Source of the DNA: Microbacterium sp. BK668
GTDB lineage: Bacteria; Actinomycetota; Actinomycetes; Actinomycetales; Microbacteriaceae
Direction of reading: 5' to 3'
NCBI RefSeq assembly: GCF_004362195.1
Contig: NZ_SNWG01000001.1
Location: 372,001-436,000, forward strand
DNA: 64,000 nt
Position numbers and translations under genes: made by a program. Positions 45,998 through 54,535 of this stretch are shown here, in pieces. The first letter of the stretch is position 1. Each line of letters begins with the position of its first letter. Under the pieces are notes generated by a model. The model did not search any database, was not told where the DNA came from, and worked only from the letters and a program-made list of their open reading frames with translations.

Positions 45998-47080
45998 ATG
46001 TCTTCGACCATCCAGGCCGTTACCCGGCGCCCGGTATGGGCCCCGGCCTACCTCGTCAGCGCGGACCTCTTCCGAGGTTCCCGCGCCGATTCGCGGCAGC
46101 TCGCAATCACCTCGGTCGTGCTCCTTGTGCTGGGAACGGCGATCGCCGTCGCGACGACGACCGACTCCGAGTGGTGGACGCTGCACTTCAGCGAGCTGGG
46201 CACGCATCGCGACCTGTCCGGAGCGGCCTTCAACATCGGCGCCATGTCGGCAGGCGGGCTGCTCGTCGTCTTCGCCGCCCGCGTGCGGCAGGAACTCGGC
46301 GTGATCCTGCACCGGCTGGAGGCGGCCGTGCATGCGGGGACGCACGTCGCGCGACTCCTCGTCGCCCTCATCGTCTCCTTCGGCGGTCACCTCGCCCTCG
46401 TCGGCCTCGTGCCCCTCAATGTCGACACCGCACTGCACGAGCGGGGGGCGTCCGGGACGATGCTGTCGTTCCTCGGCATCCTCGTCATCATGCTCGCGAG
46501 CCCGTGGACGCCCCGGCGCGTGCGCTGGATCTCGGCGGGGATCGCCGTCGTGCTGGTGCCGGCGATCGTGGTCTTCGTCCTGGGGCTCATCACGCTCGCC
46601 CTGCTCGAGATCATCGGGTTCGGCCTCATCTTCGTCTGGCTCGTGACCTTCAGCACGGCCCTGCGGAACGCCTCGAGCGGGACGACCCGCCGCCGGGGGC
46701 GGGCCGAGGCGCCGGCGCCGGCGCGTCGGAGCAGGCTCACCCGGGTCACGGCTCGCGGCGCCGCCTCCGCGTCTGCTGCACGGGTGCTGCCGGGGTCAGT
46801 CCTGACGCGAGCAGACTCGACGGCTCCGCGGCCGGCCCAGGTGCGGCGGGCACGGTCGCAGGTACCGGCTGCGCTGCCGCCGTCGCCGACGGCAGGCTCG
46901 AGGGGCCTTCGCCCTTCCCGCCCCGGCCCGGCGCGGCATCCGTCCCGCCCGTCCTCCGCGCCTCTCGGCGTTCGCGCGCCCCTTCCACGAGGTTGTACAG
47001 GGTCGGCAGCACGAGCAGTGTCAGCACGGTCGACGAGATCAGGCCTCCGATCACGACGATCGCCAGCGGCTGCGAGATGA
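45998..47080 (+). CDS. DUF998-type membrane protein, copy 2, with long antisense-overlapping tail
   Basis: 360 aa as read. Residues 1-225 hold about six membrane segments and the EWWTLHFSELGTH block. From about residue 235 the chain is Arg/Ala/Pro/Ser-rich with no conservation visible, and 335 bp (46746-47080) overlap the opposite-strand RND exporter gene. The true C-terminus may be the full tail, or a lost stop. ATG 45998 is preferred to the GTG at 45983. Confidence 0.7.
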   Translation: MSSTIQAVTRRPVWAPAYLVSADLFRGSRADSRQLAITSVVLLVLGTAIAVATTTDSEWWTLHFSELGTHRDLSGAAFNIGAMSAGGLLVVFAARVRQELGVILHRLEAAVHAGTHVARLLVALIVSFGGHLALVGLVPLNVDTALHERGASGTMLSFLGILVIMLASPWTPRRVRWISAGIAVVLVPAIVVFVLGLITLALLEIIGFGLIFVWLVTFSTALRNASSGTTRRRGRAEAPAPARRSRLTRVTARGAASASAARVLPGSVLTRADSTAPRPAQVRRARSQVPAALPPSPTAGSRGLRPSRPGPARHPSRPSSAPLGVRAPLPRGCTGSAARAVSARSTRSGLRSRRSPAAAR

Positions 47081-50069
47081 AGCCGCCGTGCCCCGTGATG
47101 CCGAGCGCCATCGGGGTCAGCGCGAAGATCGTCGCGAGCGCCGTCATGAGGATCGGCCGCAGTCGTCGTGAGCCGCCGGCGATCGTCGCGTCGTTCGACG
47201 ACAGCCCCTTCTCGCGGTACTGGTTCACGAGGTCGACGAGCACGATCGCGTTCGTCACGACGATGCCGATGAGCATGAGCACGCCGATGAGCGATGCGAC
47301 GCCGAGCGGCACCCCCGTGAGGATCTGCAGCAGGATCGCCCCGGTCGCCGCGAATGGCACCGAGATGAGCAGCAGCAGCGGCTGCCGCAGCGACTTGAAC
47401 GTCGCGACCATCACGATGTAGACGATGAGGATCGCCGCCAGCAGGGCCAGGCCCAGCTGGGAGAAGGCGTCCTGCTGCTGCGTTACGACGCCGCCGATCT
47501 CGGCCTCGGTGCCCGTGGGCAGATCCACCGCGCCCAGAGCCGTGCTGATCGAGGCGGATGCCGCGTTGAGGTCGTCGGTCGACGGGGTCACCGTGACCGT
47601 CGCGGTGCGCTGCCCGCGCTGCGTCGTGATGGACGTCGGCCCCTCCGACTCCTCCACCGTCGCGACCTGGCTGAGCGGGATCGGTCCTGTCGCGCTCGGG
47701 ATCTGGAGCTGCTGCAGCTGCTCGATCGTGGTGGGCGGCTCCGGCACCGCGAGATAGACCGTGAGCGCCGTGTCGTCGATCTCGACCGTGCCGATCGAAC
47801 GCGGCTGCATCGTGTTGGAGACGAGCGCTCCGACGGCGACCTCCGAGAGGCCGAGCTGCGCCGCGGCGTCGCGGTCGACCGTCACGGCGACGTAGGGGAG
47901 GGATGCCGAGAGGTTGCTCGTGACCTGGCCGACGCCCTCGGCCTCCTGGACGCCCTCGACGACGCCATCCGTCGCCTCCTGCAGGGTGGTCTGGTCGGGC
48001 GCGGTGACATCGATCTCGATGTCGCTCGAGCCGAATCCGCCGCCGCCCGACGCGACCGCGACCGTGCCGACGTCGTCGAGGTCGGCGATCGCCGACTGCA
48101 CGTCTTCGCGCACCTGCACCTGATCGGCGTCGGGGTCGGTCGTCACGGAGTAGGTGATGCCGCCGCTCGCCCCGCGGAAGGCGTCGCGCAGCGCCGAGCC
48201 GCTCGAGCCGATCGAGGTCTGCACGGTCTCGATGCCCTCGACTCCGAGGATGGCGTCCTCCACCTTCCGCGCAGCCTCGTCCTGGGCGTCGAGGCTCGCG
48301 GCCGGCCCGACCTCCTGCGTCACGGTGAAGGTGTTCTGACCCGAGTCGCCGAGGAAGTTGGTCTTCATGAGCGGTGCGAGCGCGATCGTGCCGATGAGCA
48401 CCACGACGGCGAGGGCCAGGGTGATCCAGGAATGCCGGAGCGTCCAGCCCAGCACCGGCAGATAGGCCTTCTGCAGGCGGGTCGGCGGCGCGTCGGGCGC
48501 CTCCGGGTCGACCTCGCGGCCGGCCGCGTCGAGCACCGGCTTGCCGGGCTTGAGGAACCAATAGGCGAGCACGGGCACGATCGTGAGCGCGACCAGCAGC
48601 GAGGCGGACATCGCGATCGTGACGGTCAGCGCGAACGGCCGGAACAGCTCTCCCGTGACATCGCCGACGAAGGCGATCGGAAGGAAGACGGCGACGGTCG
48701 TGATCGTGGAGGCCGTGATGGCCGCTGCGACCTCCCGCACGGCGCGGATGATCGACGGCAGCTTCTCGGCGTCGCCGACATAGTGGCGCTTGATGTTCTC
48801 GATGACGACGATCGCGTCGTCCACGACGCGTCCGATCGCGATCGTCAGCGCGCCGAGCGTCAGGATGTTGAGCGAGTAACCGAAGGCCTGGATGCCGATG
48901 AAGGTGATGAGCACGCTCGTCGGGATCGAGATCGCCGTCACGAGCGTCGCGCGCACCGACAGCAGGAAGACGAGGATGACGAGCACGGCGAAGAAGAGAC
49001 CGAGCAGCCCCTCCTGCGCGAGCGAGTCGATCGACTGCTGGATGTACGGCGCCTGATCGAAGACGATCGTGAACTCGGCCTCCTCGCCGATGGCGTCCTG
49101 CAGGTCGGGGATCGCCGCGGTGACCGCCTCCGAGACCTCGACCGTGTTGGCCGCCGGCAGCTTCGTGACGGCGATCGTGAGGGCGGGCTCGCCGTTGACG
49201 CGCGAGATCGAGGTCACGGGGTCCTGCTCCTGCGCGACGGTCGCGACATCCGCGATCGTCACGGCGCCGGCGCGCGCCTGCTCGGGCGTCGAGGGGACGA
49301 GCGGCAGCGCCGCGATCTCGTCGGCCGACGACAGCTTGGCTCCGGTCTGCACCGTCAGCGTCTGCTCCCCCTCGGTCACCGTGCCGCCGGGGAAGAGCAC
49401 GCCGTTCTGCTCGAGGGCGTCCGAGATCGCCTGCTGGGTGTACCCGGCCGCGGCGAGGGCCGCGGCATCCGGGGTGATGGTGACCCGCTCGCCGCGACCG
49501 CCCACGATCTGCGCGGAGCTCACCCCGTCGATGTCTTCGAGATCGGGGATGACGGATGCCTCGAGCTGCGCCTGGATCGTCGCCTCGTCGTCGTATCCCG
49601 TGACGGCGAGCTGGATGACAGGGAGGTCGTCGAACGAGAACGAGACCACGTTGGGCTCGACGTCGGGGGGAAGGTCGCTCTTGATGCGGTTGATCGCCTG
49701 CGTGATCTTCTGCTCGGCGGTGGCGAGATCGGTGCCGTAGGTGAACGACGCCTGGATGATGGAGGCGTTCGTCGAGCTCGTCGCGGTGGTGGTCTCGAGG
49801 CCGGGAATGCCCTGGATCGCGGCCTCGATCGGCGTCGACACGTCGTTGCTGACGACGTCGGGAGACGCGCCGGGGTACGTCGTGACGATCGAGAGCTGGG
49901 GGAACTCGATGGAGGGGATCAGCTCCTGCTTGAGATTCACGAGCGCGAGCCCGCCGAAGACGGCGGCGACGATCGTGATCAGCGCGATGAGGGCGCGATT
50001 TCTGAGGCTCAGGACGGCGAGGTTCGACACGGGTGCCTTCGCTGGATGCTGGGTGACTGCCGGGAACAC
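46746..50069 (-). CDS. RND-family efflux transporter (AcrB/HAE-type)
   Basis: 1107 aa. N-terminal helix with ALIALITIVAAVFGGLAL, large periplasmic-type loop, then GRVVDDAIVVIENIKRH (TM4 proton-relay Asp pair). The second half repeats this layout, with PIALSQ-like loops and the ISVPFAATG stretch near TM11. It should export hydrophobic or amphiphilic compounds using the proton gradient. The final 70 residues are low-complexity and overlap the DUF998 frame. A GTG at 50027 (VSNLAVLSLRNRA) is an alternative start. Confidence 0.93.
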   Translation of the reverse strand: MFPAVTQHPAKAPVSNLAVLSLRNRALIALITIVAAVFGGLALVNLKQELIPSIEFPQLSIVTTYPGASPDVVSNDVSTPIEAAIQGIPGLETTTATSSTNASIIQASFTYGTDLATAEQKITQAINRIKSDLPPDVEPNVVSFSFDDLPVIQLAVTGYDDEATIQAQLEASVIPDLEDIDGVSSAQIVGGRGERVTITPDAAALAAAGYTQQAISDALEQNGVLFPGGTVTEGEQTLTVQTGAKLSSADEIAALPLVPSTPEQARAGAVTIADVATVAQEQDPVTSISRVNGEPALTIAVTKLPAANTVEVSEAVTAAIPDLQDAIGEEAEFTIVFDQAPYIQQSIDSLAQEGLLGLFFAVLVILVFLLSVRATLVTAISIPTSVLITFIGIQAFGYSLNILTLGALTIAIGRVVDDAIVVIENIKRHYVGDAEKLPSIIRAVREVAAAITASTITTVAVFLPIAFVGDVTGELFRPFALTVTIAMSASLLVALTIVPVLAYWFLKPGKPVLDAAGREVDPEAPDAPPTRLQKAYLPVLGWTLRHSWITLALAVVVLIGTIALAPLMKTNFLGDSGQNTFTVTQEVGPAASLDAQDEAARKVEDAILGVEGIETVQTSIGSSGSALRDAFRGASGGITYSVTTDPDADQVQVREDVQSAIADLDDVGTVAVASGGGGFGSSDIEIDVTAPDQTTLQEATDGVVEGVQEAEGVGQVTSNLSASLPYVAVTVDRDAAAQLGLSEVAVGALVSNTMQPRSIGTVEIDDTALTVYLAVPEPPTTIEQLQQLQIPSATGPIPLSQVATVEESEGPTSITTQRGQRTATVTVTPSTDDLNAASASISTALGAVDLPTGTEAEIGGVVTQQQDAFSQLGLALLAAILIVYIVMVATFKSLRQPLLLLISVPFAATGAILLQILTGVPLGVASLIGVLMLIGIVVTNAIVLVDLVNQYREKGLSSNDATIAGGSRRLRPILMTALATIFALTPMALGITGHGGFISQPLAIVVIGGLISSTVLTLLVLPTLYNLVEGARERREARRTGGTDAAPGRGGKGEGPSSLPSATAAAQPVPATVPAAPGPAAEPSSLLASGLTPAAPVQQTRRRRREP

Positions 50070-50102
50070 GGCTCCGCCCCACCCGGTGCCGAGTGATGCG
50101 GC

Positions 50103-50133
50103 CGATACGCGGATGTATCGAGCCTCAGTATCG
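50103..50133 (-). promoter_or_regulatory. Dyad and direct repeats upstream of the RND exporter
   Basis: CGATAC-N6-GTATCG (50103-50120) is an inverted repeat, and GTATCG recurs at 50128-50133. They lie 35-65 bp before the exporter start, where a TetR- or MarR-type repressor could bind. A GATACT hexamer on the minus strand lies within this block and could be the -10. Confidence 0.5.
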
Positions 50134-50183
50134 CACGGTGAAACACGCGGTCTCGCCGCGGATCGTCTCCTTTCGGCGAGCGC

Positions 50184-50576
50184 TCAGCCGGCGATCCAGC
50201 CCGCCAGGAGCCGGCCCAGGCCGACGCCGATCGCCGCGGCGGCGACGGATGCGGCGAGGGTCCCGACGAGGTTCAGCCACGCCCAGTCCCGGCGACCTCG
50301 CCGCCCGAGCAGCACGGTCTCGACGGAGACGGTGCTGAAGGTCGTGAATCCGCCGAGGAGGCCCACGCCGATCGCGGTCGCCCACGAGGCGTCGACAAGC
50401 GCGGCGAGGCCCGTGAGCAGTCCCAGCCCGAAGGAGCCCGTGACGTTCACCACGAGGATCCCGACGGGGAACGCGCCGCGCCGCCCGCGCATGACGAGCG
50501 CGTCCACCGCGTAGCGCAGGCCGGCGCCGAGGCCACCCGCTCCGGCGACGACGAGGATCAGCATCCACCCGGTCAT
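50184..50576 (-). CDS. crcB: CrcB/Fluc fluoride channel subunit
   Basis: 130 aa, four membrane helices. Conserved blocks: GLGAGLRYAVD, FPVGILVVNVTGSFGLGLL (the Asn used for fluoride), and GGFTTFSTVSVE with the two Thr/Ser positions of the pore. Its ATG overlaps the upstream crcB stop (ATGA), so the two subunits are co-made and probably form a heterodimeric channel. Confidence 0.95.
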   Translation of the reverse strand: MTGWMLILVVAGAGGLGAGLRYAVDALVMRGRRGAFPVGILVVNVTGSFGLGLLTGLAALVDASWATAIGVGLLGGFTTFSTVSVETVLLGRRGRRDWAWLNLVGTLAASVAAAAIGVGLGRLLAGWIAG

Positions 50577-51004
50577 TCGGCCACCTCCGGCGGCTCGATA
50601 CGCGCGCGCACACCGACGATCCCGTGCCCGAGCCGGAGCCCGATCCCCGCCGCGAGCACCCCGCCGAAGAGGGAGACGGCCGCGAGGGCGAGACTGAGCA
50701 CGGGGGCCGTACCGCCGAGCTCGACGACGTGGACGGCGAAGGCGCTGTAGGTCGTGAAGCCGCCGAGCACCCCCGTGCCGAAGAAGGCGCGGGTGAGGGG
50801 GCGGCTGTCCCCGATCCACCCGACGACGAGGCCGAGGAGGAGCGACCCCGCGAGGTTGATGACGAGCGTGGCGGCCGGCACCGCGAAGGCGTCGTCCACG
50901 GCGCCGAGTGGGACGACGAAGAGCGTGCGCAGCGCGACCCCGATCGCGCCGCCCAGCACCACCGCGACGAACGCGGCCGGCGTGAACGCGCGCGTGCGGG
51001 CCAT
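50573..51004 (-). CDS. crcB: CrcB/Fluc fluoride channel subunit (paralog)
   Basis: 143 aa, same fold: GAIGVALRTLFV, ATLVINLAGSLLLGLV and GGFTTYSAFAVH. A soluble C-terminal tail follows. It is the first gene of the pair. No fluoride riboswitch pattern was found in the 52-bp gap before it. Confidence 0.95.
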   Translation of the reverse strand: MARTRAFTPAAFVAVVLGGAIGVALRTLFVVPLGAVDDAFAVPAATLVINLAGSLLLGLVVGWIGDSRPLTRAFFGTGVLGGFTTYSAFAVHVVELGGTAPVLSLALAAVSLFGGVLAAGIGLRLGHGIVGVRARIEPPEVAE

Positions 51005-51056
51005 GGCGCCACTGTACGAGCGACATCGCGCCCCGCCGGGTACGCGCGCCGGGCGA

Positions 51057-52019
51057 TCAGGGGCTGAGGAGCTTGCGGATCGCCGATTCGGGCGAGACAT
51101 CCAGGTCGAGCAGCCGCCCGCGCTCGTACAGCTTGAACACCCGAGGATCGATGTAGCTCGAGCGAGCCACGGAGGGGGTGTTGCCGAGCGCCTCCGCCGT
51201 CGCGCGCACGGCGAGCAGCTCGGCGCGCTTGCGGTCGCGCTCCGTGTCGACCGTCCCGATACGGGCGAGGGCATCGGCGGCGAGTATCGTCCCGCGGAGG
51301 GTGCGGAAGTCCTTCGCGGTGAAGCGCTCCCCCGTCAGGGTGCGGATGTGGGTGTTGACCTCGCTCGGGGTCAGCGTCAGCCGTCGGCGGCCGCGCCGGT
51401 ACCACAGCAGATGCGCGCTCTGCTTTCCGACGCGGAGCTCGTCGATCGCCGGGGCGAGCTCGCCGTCGTCGATCTCGATGTACGCCCGCTGCCCGCTCTT
51501 GGCGGGGAACGACAGGGTGACGACGGACGCCTCGACCGAGGCATCCCGTCTCAGCAGCGTCGTGAGGCCGCGGCTGCCGTGCCGCTCGAGGTACCTCGCC
51601 GACCCGATGCGGGGCGCGCCTTCGTCGAGGAGCCGGAACGAGACGGCCAGCACCTTCTCACGCGTGAGACCTTCCGTGCGCAGCGCCGTCGTGACGCGAC
51701 GGCGCGCGGAGGGCAGGGCCTGGGCGAGCTCGAGCGCCCGCGCGTACTTGCCCTTGTCGCGCCGTTCGCGCCAGCGGGGGTGATACAGGTACTGGCGCCT
51801 GCCCGCGTCATCCGTCCCCACCGCCTGGATGTGACCGAACGGATTCGTCGAGATCCACACGTCCTCCCACGCCGGGGGGATGACGAGCTCGGAGATGCGC
51901 TCACGGTCGTCGTCGCTCGCGGCGGATCCGTCCGGTGCGACGTAGCGGAAGCCCGACCCCGCGCGCACGCGGCGGATGCCCGGGTCCTGGCCCGGTCGCA
52001 CGCGGGTCAGCCGTGCCAC
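51057..52019 (-). CDS. DNA topoisomerase IB
   Basis: 320 aa from the GTG at 52019. N-terminal domain (GSGFRYVAPDGS, PPAWEDVWISTNPFGHIQAVG) and catalytic domain with RRDKGKY, ERFTAKDFRTLRGTILA (Lys/Arg ligands), and Tyr289 in ARSSYIDPRVFKLYERG as the nucleophile. This is the bacterial and viral-like small type IB family that relaxes supercoils without ATP. The frame stays open to 52301 but the extension lacks conserved sequence. Confidence 0.92.
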   Translation of the reverse strand: MARLTRVRPGQDPGIRRVRAGSGFRYVAPDGSAASDDDRERISELVIPPAWEDVWISTNPFGHIQAVGTDDAGRRQYLYHPRWRERRDKGKYARALELAQALPSARRRVTTALRTEGLTREKVLAVSFRLLDEGAPRIGSARYLERHGSRGLTTLLRRDASVEASVVTLSFPAKSGQRAYIEIDDGELAPAIDELRVGKQSAHLLWYRRGRRRLTLTPSEVNTHIRTLTGERFTAKDFRTLRGTILAADALARIGTVDTERDRKRAELLAVRATAEALGNTPSVARSSYIDPRVFKLYERGRLLDLDVSPESAIRKLLSP

Positions 52020-52194
52020 AGCGGCCGCCCCTAGCGGCTGCGGAGCATGTCGATGAGCCCCGCTTCCCGTGTGCCGGAACCGATCGAGCCGTGTGGTCGA
52101 GGCATGGCGCGATCCCCCTTCCCGAGTCCGTCGTCTGAACGCTATTTCGCGGGCATGCCGGTGACGGGGGGATTGACAGCGGCGACCGCCACCA

Positions 52195-52235
52195 CTAGCC
52201 GCCACCGCGGACACGCGGTTCAACCGGGCGGCTAG
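52195..52235. other. Nested hairpin between topoisomerase IB and the small membrane protein gene
   Basis: CTAGCCGCC (52195-52203) pairs with GGCGGCTAG (52227-52235), with an inner CCGCG/CGCGG stem. A TTGACA hexamer at 52173-52178 with 17-bp spacing to TAGCCG may be a promoter pointing right. The 338-bp gap 52020-52357 shows nothing else I can name. Confidence 0.45.
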
Positions 52236-52357
52236 CACCGCCGTTCCCGCGGCGTCAAGGCCCTCCCTGCCGATGCTCGGCGATGCCACGGTTGTTTCCA
52301 TGCCAACCCAGGCATCCGCTCACCCGAGCGGCCCCCACAGGAGAAGGAGCCCCCCTC

Positions 52358-52525
52358 ATGAACCTGGCCCTGATCATCATCATCGTCATCGCGATCATCC
52401 TTGCGATCGTCGGCGGACTGAACTCCGCCCTGAACTGGCTGCTATGGGTGGCGATCATCGTGGGCATCATCGCCCTGATCGTCTTCCTGTTCCGACTCAT
52501 CAGCGGCGGACGAAACCGCGTGTAA
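52358..52525 (+). CDS. Small hydrophobic membrane protein
   Basis: 55 aa, almost all hydrophobic: two helices (ALIIIIVIAIILAIVGG and WLLWVAIIVGIIALIVFLFRLI) around a short NSALN loop, with a basic GGRNRV tail. A GAGAAGGAG ribosome site lies about 10 nt upstream. This resembles small stress-inducible DUF-type membrane peptides, but no specific family can be assigned. Confidence 0.75.
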   Translation: MNLALIIIIVIAIILAIVGGLNSALNWLLWVAIIVGIIALIVFLFRLISGGRNRV

Positions 52526-52656
52526 GGCATCCCCCTGGTGGGCTCCGCGCATCGGGCGCGCGGAGCCCACTGCCATGCTGACGCCGGTCGGCGGCCCAGG
52601 GGGGCGCCAGCCGGCCGGCGTCGCAGGGGCCCGCGTCGGCTCAGGCAGGACGCGCA

Positions 52657-52693
52657 GAAGAGCGGATGCCCGAGCTTCGGGCATCCGCTCTTC
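52657..52693. terminator. Perfect 17-bp hairpin between convergent genes
   Basis: 52657-52673 is the exact complement of 52677-52693 around a 3-nt centre. It carries the genus-typical GCGGATGCCC / GGGCATCCGC arms. It separates the rightward small membrane protein from the leftward MerR regulator. Confidence 0.85.
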
Positions 52694-52710
52694 GTGTCTC
52701 CGCCGGCGGT

Positions 52711-53469
52711 CTAGAGGTTGGCCTCGGCGTAGGTGCGGAGTGCGTCGCGGACGAACTCAGCCCCGTGTGCGCCGCCGTAGTTCTTCCCGAACCGCGGATC
52801 GGCCGCGTACATCTCACCGAGGCCGATGACGTATCCCTTGACGTCTCCGCCGGGCGTCCCGGCGGGGGTGCCCGGGATGCCGGTCAGCCACTCCACATGG
52901 CGGCGGGCGAGATCCTGGGCTTCAGCGCTGTCGGGCGCGACACCCGACTCGGCGGCGGCGATCCACGCACGGCCGAGTGACTCGGTGCTGGTCCCCCATT
53001 GCGCCTTCTCGGCGGCGGTCATGCCGCGCCACCAGGCGTCGGAGCGCGCGTAGGCGTCCTTCCCCCAGCGCTCCTCGACCTCGTCCCGGTACTGCGTGTG
53101 GTCGAAGCCGTCGAACATGTTCTCTGCCATCAGTCGTTCACCTCCTCTCAAGGCGTCGATGGTGTTCTCGACCGACGCGATCTGCCGGACGAGCCGCTCC
53201 TGCTCCTGGCGCAGCCACGCGAGGTGGCCCTCCAGCGCGCTCGCTTCGGAGGTCGGCCGCGCGAGCACTTCGGCGACCTGCGGCAGGCCGAGGCCGAGCT
53301 CGCGCAGGAGCAGGATGCGCTGCAGCCGGACGAGAGCAGCCTCGTCGTACTGCCGATAGCCGTTCGAGCCGATGCTCGACGGCGGCAGGAGGCCGATGTC
53401 GTCGTAGTGACGCAGCGTGCGACTGGTCGTCCCCGCCAGCCGGGCGATCTGCTGGATGGACCACTCCAT
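52711..53469 (-). CDS. MerR-family regulator with TipAS drug-recognition domain
   Basis: 252 aa. N-terminal winged helix-turn-helix (IQQIARLAGTTSRTLRHYDDIGLLPPS, residues 5-31), a dimerisation coil (to about 110), then a TipAS-like domain (about 130-252) with the WWRGMTAAEKAQW and GYVIGLGEMYAADPRF blocks. TipA-type proteins activate their own promoter upon binding thiopeptides or similar compounds. A typical MerR promoter lies upstream of it. Divergent from the DUF4097-PadR operon. Confidence 0.93.
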   Translation of the reverse strand: MEWSIQQIARLAGTTSRTLRHYDDIGLLPPSSIGSNGYRQYDEAALVRLQRILLLRELGLGLPQVAEVLARPTSEASALEGHLAWLRQEQERLVRQIASVENTIDALRGGERLMAENMFDGFDHTQYRDEVEERWGKDAYARSDAWWRGMTAAEKAQWGTSTESLGRAWIAAAESGVAPDSAEAQDLARRHVEWLTGIPGTPAGTPGGDVKGYVIGLGEMYAADPRFGKNYGGAHGAEFVRDALRTYAEANL

Positions 53470-53495
53470 GGTCTTCCTCTCTTCTCCTTCCTACG

Positions 53496-53526
53496 ACGGT
53501 AGAGGTTGACGCAGCGTCAAGGTCAA
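53496..53526 (-). promoter_or_regulatory. MerR-type self-promoter with 19-bp spacer and central dyad
   Basis: On the minus strand TTGACC (53526-53521) is followed after exactly 19 bp by TACCGT (53501-53496). The spacer contains TTGACGCTGCGTCAA, a perfect dyad at 53506-53520. A long 19-bp spacer with a dyad is the standard MerR-activated promoter layout, so the upstream regulator probably activates itself. Confidence 0.7.
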
Positions 53527-53547
53527 GCGCACCGTTCGCAGAGAAGG

Positions 53548-53603
53548 TTGACATACTCGCGATATATCGTGTTACCCTCGCTGTCACGCGATATATCGCG
53601 AGT
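53548..53603 (+). promoter_or_regulatory. Promoter with two PadR-type operators
   Basis: A perfect -35 TTGACA (53548-53553) precedes a 17-bp spacer occupied by CGCGATATATCGTG (53558-53571), the first dyad. The second dyad, CGCGATATATCGCG (53587-53600), is perfect. Centres are 29 bp apart. They lie 24-70 bp before the DUF4097 start, so the PadR protein encoded at the end of this operon probably represses it. Confidence 0.8.
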
Positions 53604-53626
53604 CAGCCCCGAAGAAGGAGAACCTC

Positions 53627-54535
53627 ATGACTCTCGAGAAGTGGATCATCCACCCTGGTGAGACGCGCGTCATCGACATCGAGGACGTGCGCAAGCTCAA
53701 GATCGGCCTCGTCGGCGGCCAGATCGACGTCGTCGCGCACGACGAGCCCGGCGTCCGCATCGAGGTGCACGCCGTGACGATCAAAGACCTGCGCATCGAG
53801 GCGACGGGCGACGTCGTCGAGATCGACCACCCGCAGCTGCGCTGGGACAACTTCCTCGAGGTCTTCCGCAACTTCGGCGCGGGCGGCCCGAAGGCCGAGA
53901 TCAGCGTCGCGGTTCCGCGGGACATCGCCCTGAACCTCGGGGTCGTGACCGCGAGCGCACTCGTGTCCGGCATCCGCAGCGACGTCAAGCTCAACACGGT
54001 GTCGGGCGACATCATCGCCGACGGCATCGTGGGCGACGCGTCGGTCAACGCGGTGTCGGGCGACGTGCAGATCCGCGAGCTCACCGGGAGCCTCAACGCG
54101 AACAGCGTCTCCGGCGCCGTCGCCGCGACGGGGTCGCTGCGCAAGGCCACGGTCGACACCGTCTCGGGCGCCGTGCTGGTCGACTCGGCCGGAGAGATGC
54201 ACTCCGTCAACATCAACACCGTCGCCGGAAGCGCGACGATCCGCCTCGACGAGGGCCTCCCCGCCAACTACGCGGTGCGCAGCGTCAGCGGCCGCGTGCA
54301 GGTCGACGGCACCGTCCGCTCCGGCCACGGCTCGTTCACGACGAACTACACCGGCTCGGTCGGCGAGCTGAGCGGCACCTTCGCCGACGTGCGCGCCAAC
54401 ACCGTCTCGGGCGACGTCACGGTGCTCCGCCGGGCGGCCGTCACGACGCTCGACGACGGCGCGCGCGCCCCCGAGGTCGAGAACGGCTCCGGCACCGACA
54501 GCGCGATCGACGCCCCGAACGAGGGAGCCTGGTGA
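53627..54535 (+). CDS. DUF4097-family beta-helix protein
   Basis: 302 aa. Repeating beta strands with VSG-containing turns (TVSGDI, AVSGDV, SVSGAV, TVSGAV, SVSGRV, TVSGDV), characteristic of DUF4097/adhesin-like right-handed beta-helix proteins. No signal peptide or membrane helix. These genes are commonly paired with PadR regulators, as here, and may sense or buffer envelope or ligand signals. The stop overlaps the padR start. Confidence 0.85.
   Translation: MTLEKWIIHPGETRVIDIEDVRKLKIGLVGGQIDVVAHDEPGVRIEVHAVTIKDLRIEATGDVVEIDHPQLRWDNFLEVFRNFGAGGPKAEISVAVPRDIALNLGVVTASALVSGIRSDVKLNTVSGDIIADGIVGDASVNAVSGDVQIRELTGSLNANSVSGAVAATGSLRKATVDTVSGAVLVDSAGEMHSVNINTVAGSATIRLDEGLPANYAVRSVSGRVQVDGTVRSGHGSFTTNYTGSVGELSGTFADVRANTVSGDVTVLRRAAVTTLDDGARAPEVENGSGTDSAIDAPNEGAW

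Noticed and set aside
46387..50082. A 1231-residue minus-strand frame over the RND gene
   Set aside because: Out of frame with the RND protein and lacking hydrophobic helices; a shadow in another frame.
51005..51056. Fluoride riboswitch upstream of crcB
   Set aside because: The gap is only 52 bp and shows no conserved crcB-motif core.
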